Assembly: GCA_020052615.1 (NCBI GenBank)
Contig: JAGVOT010000012.1
Location: forward strand, 1-64,000
Reading direction: 5' to 3'
Length of the DNA stretch: 64,000 bases
Source: Nitrospirota bacterium
GTDB taxonomy: Bacteria > Nitrospirota > UBA9217
The notes beneath the pieces are model-generated. The model worked only from the letters and a program-made list of their open reading frames with translations, was not told the DNA's origin and ran no database searches. Each line of letters opens with the position of its first letter. Within the stretch, counting starts at the first letter, position 1. Shown here one piece after another: positions 16,919 through 27,008 of this stretch. The translations under genes were made by a program, and so were the position numbers.

Positions 16919-17703
16919 GGGGACATGATGCAGCTGCCAACGGAGGTTATCAGGACGGGATCGTACTGGAGAAAGCTCAGTAGAGGGTCTTTATCAAGCT
17001 TATCGCCTCTGACAAAGAACACCCTGCCTCCCCGGTCGATCCCCTTCTCTTTCATACAGGGATAACGGCAATACCCCGTTGCTCGGGATGCTATATATCC
17101 TGCAGTGTAGGTGCTGTCGTCGGACCAGCAGAGCTCTGCTATGATGCCGGGCGCGTAAGCGACCTTGGTTGCCAGCGCAAGGGCTTCCTTCGTTCGAAAA
17201 TGCGTCAGGTTGATGCGCGCGAGCGATCGGTCGATCTCGCCGGAAGCAGCATCGCTCCAGTCGAACCGCGACACCCGCACGCCCCGTTCATGATCGGGCT
17301 CGAGCCGGGTTCCCGAGGCCGCGTCCATGATCATGGCGCCCCGCATATTCCCGCCGGAGGGCGCCGGGCCGTCATCGAGATGCTGGAACGCCGCTTCGAT
17401 GGCAAGAGGAGATATGCCAAAGCTCAGCAGCATGGTTCGTGCCGCCTGTCTGCAGTCAGCGATGTCTGACGCGGCCGACGCCGTGAGGTCCAGAGACCGG
17501 AGCTCGCGAAGAGACGCGCCCTTGAGTGCTTCGACCGTGACAACGATCCGGTCAGGCGCTGCACCGCGCGAAAGAGCGCGGGTCATGAGCTCCTGGACGA
17601 TAATGCTGACACGCTCCTGATCAGAAAGACGTTCTGCGCCGGAAATATGATGTGATGCAGCGGAAGCCCGCATACGGATGCTGTAGAGCAAGGGAGTGGT
17701 CAT
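16915..17703 (-). CDS. bioW: 6-carboxyhexanoate-CoA ligase (pimeloyl-CoA synthase)
   Basis: YSIRMRASAASHHISGAERL, GGNMRGAMIMDAASGTRLEPDHERGVRVSRFDW, GYIASRATGYCRYPCMKEKG. Confidence 0.93.
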   Translation of the reverse strand: MTTPLLYSIRMRASAASHHISGAERLSDQERVSIIVQELMTRALSRGAAPDRIVVTVEALKGASLRELRSLDLTASAASDIADCRQAARTMLLSFGISPLAIEAAFQHLDDGPAPSGGNMRGAMIMDAASGTRLEPDHERGVRVSRFDWSDAASGEIDRSLARINLTHFRTKEALALATKVAYAPGIIAELCWSDDSTYTAGYIASRATGYCRYPCMKEKGIDRGGRVFFVRGDKLDKDPLLSFLQYDPVLITSVGSCIMSP

Positions 17704-18692
17704 GCCGGACGGATGGAAAGGCCGAGATCCCTGAGCATCTGGAGGTCGCTCTCCGGATCGAGGCCGGTCCTGGTAAGATAGTTCCCGATCATGAAACCAT
17801 CGGCACCGGCTTCGAAGATACGGGAATGGAGGTCAGACAGGGCGGTGCCCCTTCCGCCGCAGACACGGATCTCACGGTCCGGAAGGATCATCCTGAACAG
17901 GGAGATGGTATGGAGTGCTTCGAGCGGAGCAATGGGAGTCACCTTGTCCAGGGGTGTTCCCGCGATGGGCATCAGAAAGTTTATCGGGACCGAATCGACG
18001 TCGAGTTCCCTGAGCGAGAACGCCATGTTTACGCGGTCACCCATGGTCTCTCCCATGCCCAGGATCCCGCCGCTGCAGGCAGAGAGTCCGATCGCGCGGG
18101 CATGACGCAGAAGGTCTGTACGCTCATCGAATGTATGGGTCGTGCAGATACGCGGAAAGAACTCCCGGGAGGTCTCGATGTTGTGGTGATAGCGATGAAG
18201 ACCGGCGTCCTTCAGATACCGGAGCTGGTCATGGGTGAGCGTTCCCAGGGTTGCGCAGGGCGAGAGGCCGGCGGCACTGACCCGCTCTACGCCCCGGGCG
18301 ATGTTCCGGAGATCCGATACGTCGTCGATGCCCCGTCCGCTGGTCACGATGCAGAACCGGCGGGCGCCGTTCTTTTTGGCCTCCCTGGCTGTCGCTTCCA
18401 TGCGGTCCACATCGATGAGCGGATAGACCGGCGCATCGGTGGAATAATGGGACGATTGCGCGCAGAAGCGGCAGTCCTCGCTGCAGGCGCCGGATTTCGC
18501 GTTGACGATGGAACAAATATCAACTGAGGAACCATGGAAATGCTCTCTGACGCGGCTGGCCGCGATAAAAAGGTCAGCGAGGCCGGCACCGGAGCACTGC
18601 GACAGTGAAAGGGCTTCGGAAAGGCCGATGCTGCCGCCACTGAGGATCTTGTCCGATGCTGATGCTATTTCTGTCCGCAGCGATGCGCTCAT
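17700..18692 (-). CDS. bioB: Biotin synthase
   Basis: NAKSGACSEDCRFCAQSSHY radical-SAM motif, YHHNIETSREFFPRI. Confidence 0.97.
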   Translation of the reverse strand: MSASLRTEIASASDKILSGGSIGLSEALSLSQCSGAGLADLFIAASRVREHFHGSSVDICSIVNAKSGACSEDCRFCAQSSHYSTDAPVYPLIDVDRMEATAREAKKNGARRFCIVTSGRGIDDVSDLRNIARGVERVSAAGLSPCATLGTLTHDQLRYLKDAGLHRYHHNIETSREFFPRICTTHTFDERTDLLRHARAIGLSACSGGILGMGETMGDRVNMAFSLRELDVDSVPINFLMPIAGTPLDKVTPIAPLEALHTISLFRMILPDREIRVCGGRGTALSDLHSRIFEAGADGFMIGNYLTRTGLDPESDLQMLRDLGLSIRPA

Positions 18693-18723
18693 AGGGTATT
18701 GTTGTACCCGATGGGGGGTGAAA

Positions 18724-18753
18724 TGTCAACCAAATATGGCAAGATGGTTGACA
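18724..18753. promoter_or_regulatory. BirA-type biotin operator
   Basis: TGTCAACC-N14-GGTTGACA perfect inverted repeat 32 bp upstream of the bioB start. Confidence 0.85.
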
Positions 18754-18865
18754 ATCGATCTTGGCAGAGGGATTTGCGGGAATGCGGCATCAGCAGGCAA
18801 TAGGGGATCGTTTCAGGTAAGGAGGGCCGGGGAATAAAGCAGCTTCTGCAGCGACGGGACACGGG

Positions 18866-20299
18866 TCAACTCAGGCGGGTGATGACCGTTCGCACCTGCT
18901 CTTCCATCAGGGTCCTGATAGACTGAAGAGATGCCTCGTCGACAGCTTCAAAGCGCATGACAAGAACGGGTTGGGTATTGGATGCCCGTATGAGACCCCA
19001 TCCCTTCTCAAAGACGGCACGGATCCCGTCGACGGTTATTACTTCCCGGACCGGGAGGGTTGACTTCGCGGGAGCGGCGTAGATATGCCGGACCTGTTCT
19101 ACGACCTTGAACTTGAGCGCGTCGGGACAGTCGAAGCGTATCTCGGGAGTATTGAAGTTTTTCGGAAGATCGGCAATGAGCGAACTGACGGGTACGTCAG
19201 CGCTCTTCTGGTGCCGGGCCTTCTTGAGAAGTTCCACAACCCGGCAGGCCGCGTAAATGGCGTCATCGTAGCCGAAATACCGGTCCGCGAAGAAGATATG
19301 GCCGCTCATCTCCCCTGCAAGGGCAGCGCCGGTTTCCTTCATCTTTGCCTTGATGAGCGAATGGCCGGTCTTCCACATGATGGCCTTGCCGCCGTGGCTG
19401 CGTATGTCATCGTACATGGTCTGGGAACATTTGACCTCGGACACGAAGGTCGCACCCGGCCTGTCGGCCAGAATGTCACGGGAGAACAGGACCATGAGCT
19501 GGTCGCCCCAGAGAACGGCCCCCTGCTGATCTACGAGCCCGATGCGGTCGGCGTCACCGTCGAACGCGACGCCGAAATCTGCGTGTTCCTTTTCAACGGT
19601 GCTGATGAGGGCATCGAGGTTCTTGGGGATCGTCGGATCGGGATGATGATTGGGAAAGCTGCCGTCAGGCTCTGAATAGAGCTCCGTGACACGGCAGCCC
19701 ATCGAGCGAAGCACTTCCGGCGCGGCCAGGCCGGCAGTGCCGTTCCCGGAATCGAGAACGACAGACAAGGGGACATCATGGTATTCCCGGAACAGGCCTT
19801 TCAGATAGCTCACATAGTCCGGGATGATGGGGTGGTTTGTTACGGCTCCCTTCTCCCCCTTTCCCTGGCTTCGGCCTTCAGGATCCCGCAGCGATCCCAT
19901 GATCCCCCCCAATTTCTGGATCTCCGTGCCGTAGATCGTGTCCTTGCCGACACAGAGCTTGAATCCGTTGAATTCGGCCGGATTGTGGCTTCCCGTGATC
20001 ATGATGCCGGCGCCGGGCTTCAGATGGTAGAGGGAAAAGTAGAGGGCCGGCGTGGGACAGAGTCCTATGTCGATCACATCAACACCCGATGCGGTCAGAC
20101 CGCGGCCAAGGGCGTCCCGGAGCCGGGGTGAACTGAGACGCGCATCGTACCCGATGGCAACCCTGTTGATCCCCGACGGCCTCAGGTACTCAGCGAAGGC
20201 CCTGCCCAGCAGTTCGATCACCGGGTCAGTCAGGTCCCGGTCGGCAATCCCCCGGATGTCGTATTCTCGGAAGATCTCACGATTGAACAATGATGTCAT
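18866..20299 (-). CDS. Phosphomannomutase/phosphoglucomutase
   Basis: FREYDIRGIADRDL, ITGSHNPAEFNGFK phospho-Ser loop, FDGDADRIGLVD. Confidence 0.93.
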   Translation of the reverse strand: MTSLFNREIFREYDIRGIADRDLTDPVIELLGRAFAEYLRPSGINRVAIGYDARLSSPRLRDALGRGLTASGVDVIDIGLCPTPALYFSLYHLKPGAGIMITGSHNPAEFNGFKLCVGKDTIYGTEIQKLGGIMGSLRDPEGRSQGKGEKGAVTNHPIIPDYVSYLKGLFREYHDVPLSVVLDSGNGTAGLAAPEVLRSMGCRVTELYSEPDGSFPNHHPDPTIPKNLDALISTVEKEHADFGVAFDGDADRIGLVDQQGAVLWGDQLMVLFSRDILADRPGATFVSEVKCSQTMYDDIRSHGGKAIMWKTGHSLIKAKMKETGAALAGEMSGHIFFADRYFGYDDAIYAACRVVELLKKARHQKSADVPVSSLIADLPKNFNTPEIRFDCPDALKFKVVEQVRHIYAAPAKSTLPVREVITVDGIRAVFEKGWGLIRASNTQPVLVMRFEAVDEASLQSIRTLMEEQVRTVITRLS

Positions 20300-21756
20300 T
20301 TTGGCAGCTCCGGCAGGGGGGATCTCTTCTTCGCGTCATGGCGGTGGTAGTCGTCGTCGAATCGGACGATGTCGTCCTCTCCGAGATATTCACCGTTCTG
20401 GACCTCGATGATCTGGAGCGGGACCTTGCCGGGATTTTCCAGACGGTGTTTCGCCGATATGGGAATATAGGTGCTTTCATTGGTATGGACGTCATAGACC
20501 TTGTCGCCGTTCGTGACGCGCGCCGTTCCGGATACCACGACCCAGTGCTCGCTGCGGTGATGATGGCTCTGATAGGACAATTTTGCGCTCGGATTGACGA
20601 CGATGCGTTTTATCTTGTACCGCTCGCCCTCCTCCAATACCGTATAGTTCCCCCAGGGGCGGTGGACGGTGCGGTGGATCAGTCGTTCTTCAGACTTGCG
20701 TCGTTTCAGCTCGTCCACGACCTTTTTGACGTCCTGAGCCCGTTCCCTGCTGCAGACCAGCGTGGCATCAGGGGTATCGACAACAATGGTATTGTTCAGG
20801 CCTATCGTGGCTACGAGACGCTTCTCCGCATAGACCACTGAATCGGTGCTGTCGATATCAATGACATTCCCCGAGATGATGTTACCGGAGGCATTCTTGT
20901 CGGTCACCTCTTCCAGGGCTGTCCAGCTGCCCACATCGGACCACCCGATGTCCGCGGGCACGATCGCGGCACGGGCGGTCTTTTCCATGATGCCGTAATC
21001 GATCGAGATCGGGTCCAGCCGGGAGAACAGGGTGCGGATCGAGTCAGCCTCGCTGCCGCTGCCGATGCTTTTCTGAAAATCCATGAGTCCCTGGTGAAGA
21101 GCGGGCAGGTGTCGTTCTATCTCCTCAAGGAAGGTGCGCACCTTCCAGACGAACATGCCGCTGTTCCAGTAATACTGGCCGCTTTCCAGATATTCTTGTG
21201 CGGTCTTCAGATCGGGTTTCTCGACGAATCGCTCCACGCGGGAAATCCCGGCAAGGCCGTCCTCGCGGCAGGGTTCCCCGGCCTTGATGTAGCCATAGCC
21301 GGTCTCCGGACGGCTGGGCTTGATGCCGAGGGTCACGAGATAGTCCTGACGGGCCGCCTGCTCGGCGGTACTGATGCAGGCCAGGAAGGCCTTGACGTTC
21401 CTGATGGCATGGTCCGCTGAAAGGACCACTACGATGCCTTCGGGATCGATACGGTTCACGTGTATGGCCGAAAGTCCAAGCGCCGGGGCGGTATTCTTCG
21501 CTTCAGGTTCGAGGATCAGGTTCCGGTCCCAGGAACCGCCGAATCGCTGGGTGAGCTGTGTCTCGATATCGCCGGCTATCCCCTGATTGGTCACGATAAA
21601 GACGTGCTCCCGCTTGATCAGCGGCAGCACCCGGTCGACGGTCAGCTGGATAAGGGTATCCTCACTCCCTATCTTGAGCAGCTGTTTGGGCATCTTTTCG
21701 CGGGAGAGCGGCCAGAAGCGCGTTCCCGATCCCCCTGCCATGATCACTGCGTACAT
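20296..21756 (-). CDS. manC: Mannose-1-phosphate guanylyltransferase/mannose-6-phosphate isomerase
   Basis: VIMAGGSGTRFWPLSREKMPKQ; C-terminal cupin VHRPWGNYTVLEEGERYKIKRI. Confidence 0.93.
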   Translation of the reverse strand: MYAVIMAGGSGTRFWPLSREKMPKQLLKIGSEDTLIQLTVDRVLPLIKREHVFIVTNQGIAGDIETQLTQRFGGSWDRNLILEPEAKNTAPALGLSAIHVNRIDPEGIVVVLSADHAIRNVKAFLACISTAEQAARQDYLVTLGIKPSRPETGYGYIKAGEPCREDGLAGISRVERFVEKPDLKTAQEYLESGQYYWNSGMFVWKVRTFLEEIERHLPALHQGLMDFQKSIGSGSEADSIRTLFSRLDPISIDYGIMEKTARAAIVPADIGWSDVGSWTALEEVTDKNASGNIISGNVIDIDSTDSVVYAEKRLVATIGLNNTIVVDTPDATLVCSRERAQDVKKVVDELKRRKSEERLIHRTVHRPWGNYTVLEEGERYKIKRIVVNPSAKLSYQSHHHRSEHWVVVSGTARVTNGDKVYDVHTNESTYIPISAKHRLENPGKVPLQIIEVQNGEYLGEDDIVRFDDDYHRHDAKKRSPLPELPK

Positions 21757-21794
21757 ATCGTTTCGGTCCTCCGAATAGTATTTCTTCCGGCGGG

Positions 21795-22919
21795 TTACGG
21801 CCGCTCCGCCATCTTTGATTCGACATATTCCCGGAATTCCCGTTCAAATCGCTCTCTGCTGAACGTCATAGCATGCTCCCGGATTTGCTTACCGTCAAAT
21901 TTATCCCGGATCTTCTCGAACCGCTGGACCGCGGCGATTATCGCCTCGGGTGTCTGTTCTTCGAAGAACAGCCCGGTCCCCTGCCTGCCTTCCGCCCCGA
22001 GCGGGACGACCGTTTCGAGCGATCCGCCCTTCCCGTAGGCGATCACCGGTGTTCCGCACGCCTGCGCTTCGACCGGGAGAATGCCGAAGTCCTCCTCTGC
22101 CGCGAACACGAATGCCCTGGCATTTTGCAGGGATTCTTTCAGCACTGGGAACGGCTGGTAACCGAGCAGTTCAATGTTACGTCCTGCCCGGGACCTTACT
22201 TTTTCGAGGTCCGGTCCATCCCCTATGACCACCAGGCGCTTATCGGGCATCCGGGAGAATGCCTCTACGACCAGGTCTATTTTTTTGTACGGCACCATCC
22301 GGGAAGCCGCCAGATAGAAGTCTTCCTTCCGGGTCTCGAGCTCGAACCGATCGACGTCCACCGGGGGATAGATCACGGTGGCGTCCCTCCCGTAGACTCT
22401 CTTGATGCGCCGGGCGATGTAATGTGAAATAGCGGCGAAGTGGTCGACCCGCTGGGCCGTGCCAAGGTCCCAAATCCGCAGGTAGTGAAGGACCAGCTTC
22501 GCGATCCTGCCTTTCAGCCCGCGGTCCAGGCCGGAATCCCGCAGGTACTGGTGATAGAGGTCCCAGGCATAGCGCATCGGAGTATAACAATAGCACAGGT
22601 GCAACTGGTCCGCGTTCACGAGGACGCCCTTCGCGACCGCATGGGACGACGAGATGACAACGTCATACCCGGACACATCGAACTGCTCAACCGCCAGGGG
22701 AAAGAACGGCAGATAGCTCCGGTAGCGTTTCACGGCCTGCGGGAACTTCTGCAGGAACGAGGCGGTCACCCGCGCCGGATCGATGCCGAGCGACCGCACG
22801 CTCTCATCCTTGCAGACGAGCGCAAAGACGTCGGAAGGAAAGATTCGGTAGATGCTTTCCACGCAACGTTCGGACCCGCCGATCTCTGCGATCCATTCAT
22901 GCACGATGGCTGTTCTCAT
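21795..22919 (-). CDS. Glycosyltransferase family 4
   Basis: MRTAIVHEWIAEIGGSERCVESI; FVFAAEEDFGILPVEAQACGTPVIAY. Confidence 0.88.
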   Translation of the reverse strand: MRTAIVHEWIAEIGGSERCVESIYRIFPSDVFALVCKDESVRSLGIDPARVTASFLQKFPQAVKRYRSYLPFFPLAVEQFDVSGYDVVISSSHAVAKGVLVNADQLHLCYCYTPMRYAWDLYHQYLRDSGLDRGLKGRIAKLVLHYLRIWDLGTAQRVDHFAAISHYIARRIKRVYGRDATVIYPPVDVDRFELETRKEDFYLAASRMVPYKKIDLVVEAFSRMPDKRLVVIGDGPDLEKVRSRAGRNIELLGYQPFPVLKESLQNARAFVFAAEEDFGILPVEAQACGTPVIAYGKGGSLETVVPLGAEGRQGTGLFFEEQTPEAIIAAVQRFEKIRDKFDGKQIREHAMTFSRERFEREFREYVESKMAERP

Positions 22920-24060
22920 TGCATCCCTTTCCCGTCCTGGTCAACGCGTCATAGGCTTGCAGATGGTCCTCAACGATCCTGTCCCAGGAGAACAGGCCGC
23001 TGAGCTCTCTCGCATGCGCCGACAATCGGGCCGCCAAGGCGCTGTCGGCCAGTACCCGGACGATGCCCGCGGCCATCCGATCGCGGTCCGCGGCGAACAG
23101 GATGTTCTGCCCGTCGACCAAAAGCCTTGGCGTGACCGCCGATCGCGATGTGACGATGGGTACGCCCAGAGAAAGCGCTGCCATGAGCGTTGTCCGCCGG
23201 AAGGTCGCCCCGTCGGGATAGGGAAGAAGACACACGGATGATGACGAAAGGGCCAGGGCGACTTCCCGGGGTGTCTTTCCCATGATCCACTCGATACGGT
23301 CCGCGGGAAGCTCCTTTTCGGCGAACGATCTGATCGAGCGGAAATAATCCTGATGCAGGGGATGGACGTCGCCGATGAACCGAAACCGGACATCAGGGCG
23401 CTCCCGTGCAACCTCCCGGAAAGTCTCGACGACCGTTTCGATCATTCTGCCCGGATAGAAAAGCCCGAAAAAAGCAACAGTCTTGCCGATATCCCCGGTT
23501 CCCTCCTGCACAGGCACCTGCGGGATATTGGTGCCCACGGGGATGATGAAGGATGCTCGGTCGATTTTCTTTCTTAACCACGGCATGGCGTCAATGATCG
23601 CGGCCCGCTCCTCATCGGAGGTCAGGATCAGCGCATGGGAAAATAGGAACAGGGGGATCAGGCTCAGCCGGCGCAGTAGCCTTGCCCGGATGAACTCATG
23701 GCTTGTTGTTATGACCCTGAGGCCCGCAAGCCTGCACAGCATCACCAGGGCCTGGGGTCCCAGGCGGTACCCGTACCCGTTGGTGGGATATTGCAGATGC
23801 ACGATGTCCGGCCGCAGGTTCTGAATACGCCGAAGCAAGCGAGGCATTGCGAATACGCCCCACCGGTCCGTAAGCGCAAGGACCGCTTCAGGACCCGACG
23901 GTTGACCGGAACCCGGTGAGGTCACCACCGTGACCTGCTCCCCTCTTCCGGCAAGCGCCGCCGCCAGCTGCGAGGCGTAATCACCGACGCCGCAACGAAG
24001 GGGGGGGTAGGAACCCGTGATAAGGCAGATAGTTTGTGGAAAGGTCATGGTGAATATCAT
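22897..24060 (-). CDS. Glycosyltransferase family 4
   Basis: ICLITGSYPPLRCGVGDYASQLAAAL; LLPYPDGATFRRTTLMAALSLGVPIVTS. Confidence 0.85.
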   Translation of the reverse strand: MIFTMTFPQTICLITGSYPPLRCGVGDYASQLAAALAGRGEQVTVVTSPGSGQPSGPEAVLALTDRWGVFAMPRLLRRIQNLRPDIVHLQYPTNGYGYRLGPQALVMLCRLAGLRVITTSHEFIRARLLRRLSLIPLFLFSHALILTSDEERAAIIDAMPWLRKKIDRASFIIPVGTNIPQVPVQEGTGDIGKTVAFFGLFYPGRMIETVVETFREVARERPDVRFRFIGDVHPLHQDYFRSIRSFAEKELPADRIEWIMGKTPREVALALSSSSVCLLPYPDGATFRRTTLMAALSLGVPIVTSRSAVTPRLLVDGQNILFAADRDRMAAGIVRVLADSALAARLSAHARELSGLFSWDRIVEDHLQAYDALTRTGKGCNENSHRA

Positions 24061-24244
24061 TGTGCCGGGGAACGGTATTGCCGGCGCGACGGTCTGCGGC
24101 GTTTCGTCGGAGCATGCATACTGATGGCGCTGCGCAGCATTTGAAATTTATAGCATACACAATACGGATGATACAAGCTAAAAAATGAAGCGGTGTGTCG
24201 CACCGGGAACACCCGGGCCGCCGGCAGGAACGCGACGCGGCGTT

Positions 24245-25141
24245 CTACGGCTTGTTCAGCAGGGAGAGGATGAAATCGGTGGCCTTCCGGGGGAGCACTT
24301 TCTTCACCGCTATCTTCAGCAAGGTCACGACGTACTGTTTTGCGTAGAAGGCGTTGACCGGGAGGGTATTGCGGTACTTGGTCACGATCGACCAGAGCTC
24401 CTGGTTCCCCAGAAGCAGGTTCTTCTCGGATACCCCCCCCGTGGAAACAGCGGCGATCACCTGATCGCAATTATGGAACGAATAGTTGTTCATGTAAGCA
24501 AAAAAGATGAATTCGTAGTCCGCGCCGATCCTGTAGGAAAGATCGAAGGGATGCTGTTTCATCAGGGCGGTCCGCACGAACAGGCTCTGGTGCCGGAAGA
24601 CCATCCCCTTCCAGAGGAACTTGAGGTCGAGGGCCTTCTTGACCATGGAAAATCTTTCGTGGTAGTTGACCTGGTGATGGCCGTAGATAAGGTCCGCTTG
24701 CACGACCTTCCCGGGAAAGATCGTTGAGAGAACGTCGCTCCGGCAGAACGTATCACCGGAGTTCATAAAATTGATCCAGTCGCCGGAAGCCGCGGAGATA
24801 CCTTTGTTCATCGCATCGTAAATGCCCCGATCGGGCTCGCTCTGCCAGTATGCGACCCGGTCTTCGTAACGCCGGATGATGTCCACGGTCCCATCGATTG
24901 ATCCACCGTCAATGATGATGTACTCGATATTCTGGTAGGTCTGACCCAGCACGCTGAGGATGGTCTGTTCCAAGTGCTGACGGTCATTGAACACCACGGT
25001 CACAATGCTTATCTGGGGCATGCCGGGCCGAGGTACTGCTGTCTTTGTTTCAGAAAAGTGTGCACTGCCCTCCCTACGATCTGCAGGAGACATCCGACGC
25101 GTTTTCGACGAAAGGTGTGTGATCATGTCATAAGAACTCAT
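24245..25141 (-). CDS. Glycosyltransferase family 2 (start uncertain)
   Basis: ISIVTVVFNDRQHLEQTILSVLGQTYQNIEYIIIDGGSIDGTVDII. Confidence 0.88.
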   Translation of the reverse strand: MSSYDMITHLSSKTRRMSPADRREGSAHFSETKTAVPRPGMPQISIVTVVFNDRQHLEQTILSVLGQTYQNIEYIIIDGGSIDGTVDIIRRYEDRVAYWQSEPDRGIYDAMNKGISAASGDWINFMNSGDTFCRSDVLSTIFPGKVVQADLIYGHHQVNYHERFSMVKKALDLKFLWKGMVFRHQSLFVRTALMKQHPFDLSYRIGADYEFIFFAYMNNYSFHNCDQVIAAVSTGGVSEKNLLLGNQELWSIVTKYRNTLPVNAFYAKQYVVTLLKIAVKKVLPRKATDFILSLLNKP

Positions 25142-25164
25142 CATTGCAGCTGGGCTGTTTATTG

Positions 25165-26145
25165 TTATGCCGTACCTTTTTTGAGGAGCGATAATTCGCT
25201 GTTGATCATCTCTTCGACGATCTCGGGAAAGGTCTTGGTCCTTGACCATCCCAGTTTTGCGACAGCTTTTGCGGGATTGCCGCAGAGCGTGACGTTTTCC
25301 ATGGGCCGGAACAAATTATGGTCAACGGCAACATGGTTCTGGTAATCAAGGCCGAGCGCGGAAAAGGCCGCGTTGACAAACTCCCGTACGCTGTGCGTTT
25401 CACCGGTGGCAACGACGTAGTCGCCGGGGGCATCGTTCTGGAGCATAAGCCACATGGCTCGAACATAGTCCGGAGCGTAGCCCCAGTCACGGTTCGCATC
25501 CAGATTGCCGAGTGAAAGCGTTTCCTGGAGACCCAGCTTGATCTTTACCGCGGAGGAAACGATCTTTCGCGTCACGAACTCGTAACCCCGTCTCGGTGAT
25601 TCGTGGTTGTACAGAATGCCGGAACAGGCGAACATTTTATACTGCTCACGGTAGTTCTTGACCAGGTGATAACTCGCTACCTTGGAAATGCCGTAGATGG
25701 AACGCGGGTTATACGGGGTCGATTCATCCTGGGGTGAGTGGATGACATTGCCGAACATCTCGCTCGTACCGGCAAAATAAACACGACACCGGGGGGAGAA
25801 TTCCTTGAGCGCGGCAAGCAGATAATGGGTGCTGTTCACGTTGTTGTTCAGGATGGAGATCTCATCCTCAAAGGAGTAGCTGACAAAGCTCGATGCCGCC
25901 AGATGGTAACACTCGTCCGGCAGGATATCCTTGACGATCTTTATCAAAGAGAGAACGTTGTCCAGGGAAGCAACGTGCAACTTGATCTTGCCCAGAAGAT
26001 GCTGGATGTTCTTCAATTTGTGCTCGGTATCCTCGATGGATATCCTCCGAACTACGCCATGGACCTCATATCCTTTCGACAGGAGGAACTCGGTGAGATA
26101 GGATCCGTCCTGGCCTGCGATGCCCGTTATAAGAGCCTTTTTCAA
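25165..26145 (-). CDS. gmd: GDP-mannose 4,6-dehydratase
   Basis: TTG start after GGGGAGGAGAGGG; KKALITGIAGQDGSYLTEFLL, GNLDANRDWGYAPDYVRAMWLMLQ. Confidence 0.88.
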   Translation of the reverse strand: MKKALITGIAGQDGSYLTEFLLSKGYEVHGVVRRISIEDTEHKLKNIQHLLGKIKLHVASLDNVLSLIKIVKDILPDECYHLAASSFVSYSFEDEISILNNNVNSTHYLLAALKEFSPRCRVYFAGTSEMFGNVIHSPQDESTPYNPRSIYGISKVASYHLVKNYREQYKMFACSGILYNHESPRRGYEFVTRKIVSSAVKIKLGLQETLSLGNLDANRDWGYAPDYVRAMWLMLQNDAPGDYVVATGETHSVREFVNAAFSALGLDYQNHVAVDHNLFRPMENVTLCGNPAKAVAKLGWSRTKTFPEIVEEMINSELSLLKKGTA

Positions 26146-26297
26146 CCCTCTCCTCCCCCGCGCCGATGAATTGTACTTCGCCCGATCATCCTGTGTTCTT
26201 GTCCTTCGGATACGTTGGTTACCTGATAATCGATTGTAATATAGAGTATTTCCGACATGCTGTAAAGAATTATGTGCATGGCCGGCGGCCGTAGCAA

Positions 26298-27008
26298 TTA
26301 TAGGTTCTTCTGCAAAACGATCCAGGCGAACGTGTATTCTTTCCCCTGCCAATTCACGGCCCGTTCCCCGGCGTCAAGGTCCACCGTTCCAAAGGAAGAA
26401 AAGCCGTAGGATGCCGCCTGCCTCACCAGGGCGAACACTTCATCGCGAGCGAAGATGGTCCAGTCGAGACCGAATGCTTTGATACCGCCCGTGTCGATCT
26501 TGTCTGGCCAGTAATCAACAGATGCGAGAAAATATCCTCCGGGCTTTACGATACGGGACATCTCGGCGAGCAAGCGGTCGCCAGCGAATCCGTGTTCGAT
26601 GACCGATACGGCCGTGACCGCGGAGAACGCGGCGTCGGGAAAAGGAGTCTGCATGAAGTTGCCGACCTGGTAACGAATACTGACGGCATGGGGCATCATG
26701 ACGATGTCCGGGTTGAGATCGATACCGGATAGGTCCGTGTAACCCATTTTGTGAAGAGCGCACAGGACTTCCGAGGAATAAGCGCCGATATCGAGCACCG
26801 GCGAGTTTCGGGGCACCTTTTCCATCAGGAACTCCAGTGTTTTTAGCACGTCCCAGTTCTTTCTACGGTCTCCGATAGCGACGGTCTTGAAGATCCTCTT
26901 TTTCACTACGCGCATCAGCCAGGAACTGGTAAGGTCCAGCCCTCTCCTGCGCAATTCTCGCCGTGCATGCTCATTATCAGCTTTTGTCTTGAGAACTTCA
27001 ATCGGCAT
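26298..27008 (-). CDS. Class I SAM-dependent methyltransferase
   Basis: SPVLDIGAYSSEVLCALHKMGY, VSVIEHGFAGDRLLAEMSRIVKPGGYFLASVDYW. Confidence 0.8.
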   Translation of the reverse strand: MPIEVLKTKADNEHARRELRRRGLDLTSSWLMRVVKKRIFKTVAIGDRRKNWDVLKTLEFLMEKVPRNSPVLDIGAYSSEVLCALHKMGYTDLSGIDLNPDIVMMPHAVSIRYQVGNFMQTPFPDAAFSAVTAVSVIEHGFAGDRLLAEMSRIVKPGGYFLASVDYWPDKIDTGGIKAFGLDWTIFARDEVFALVRQAASYGFSSFGTVDLDAGERAVNWQGKEYTFAWIVLQKNL

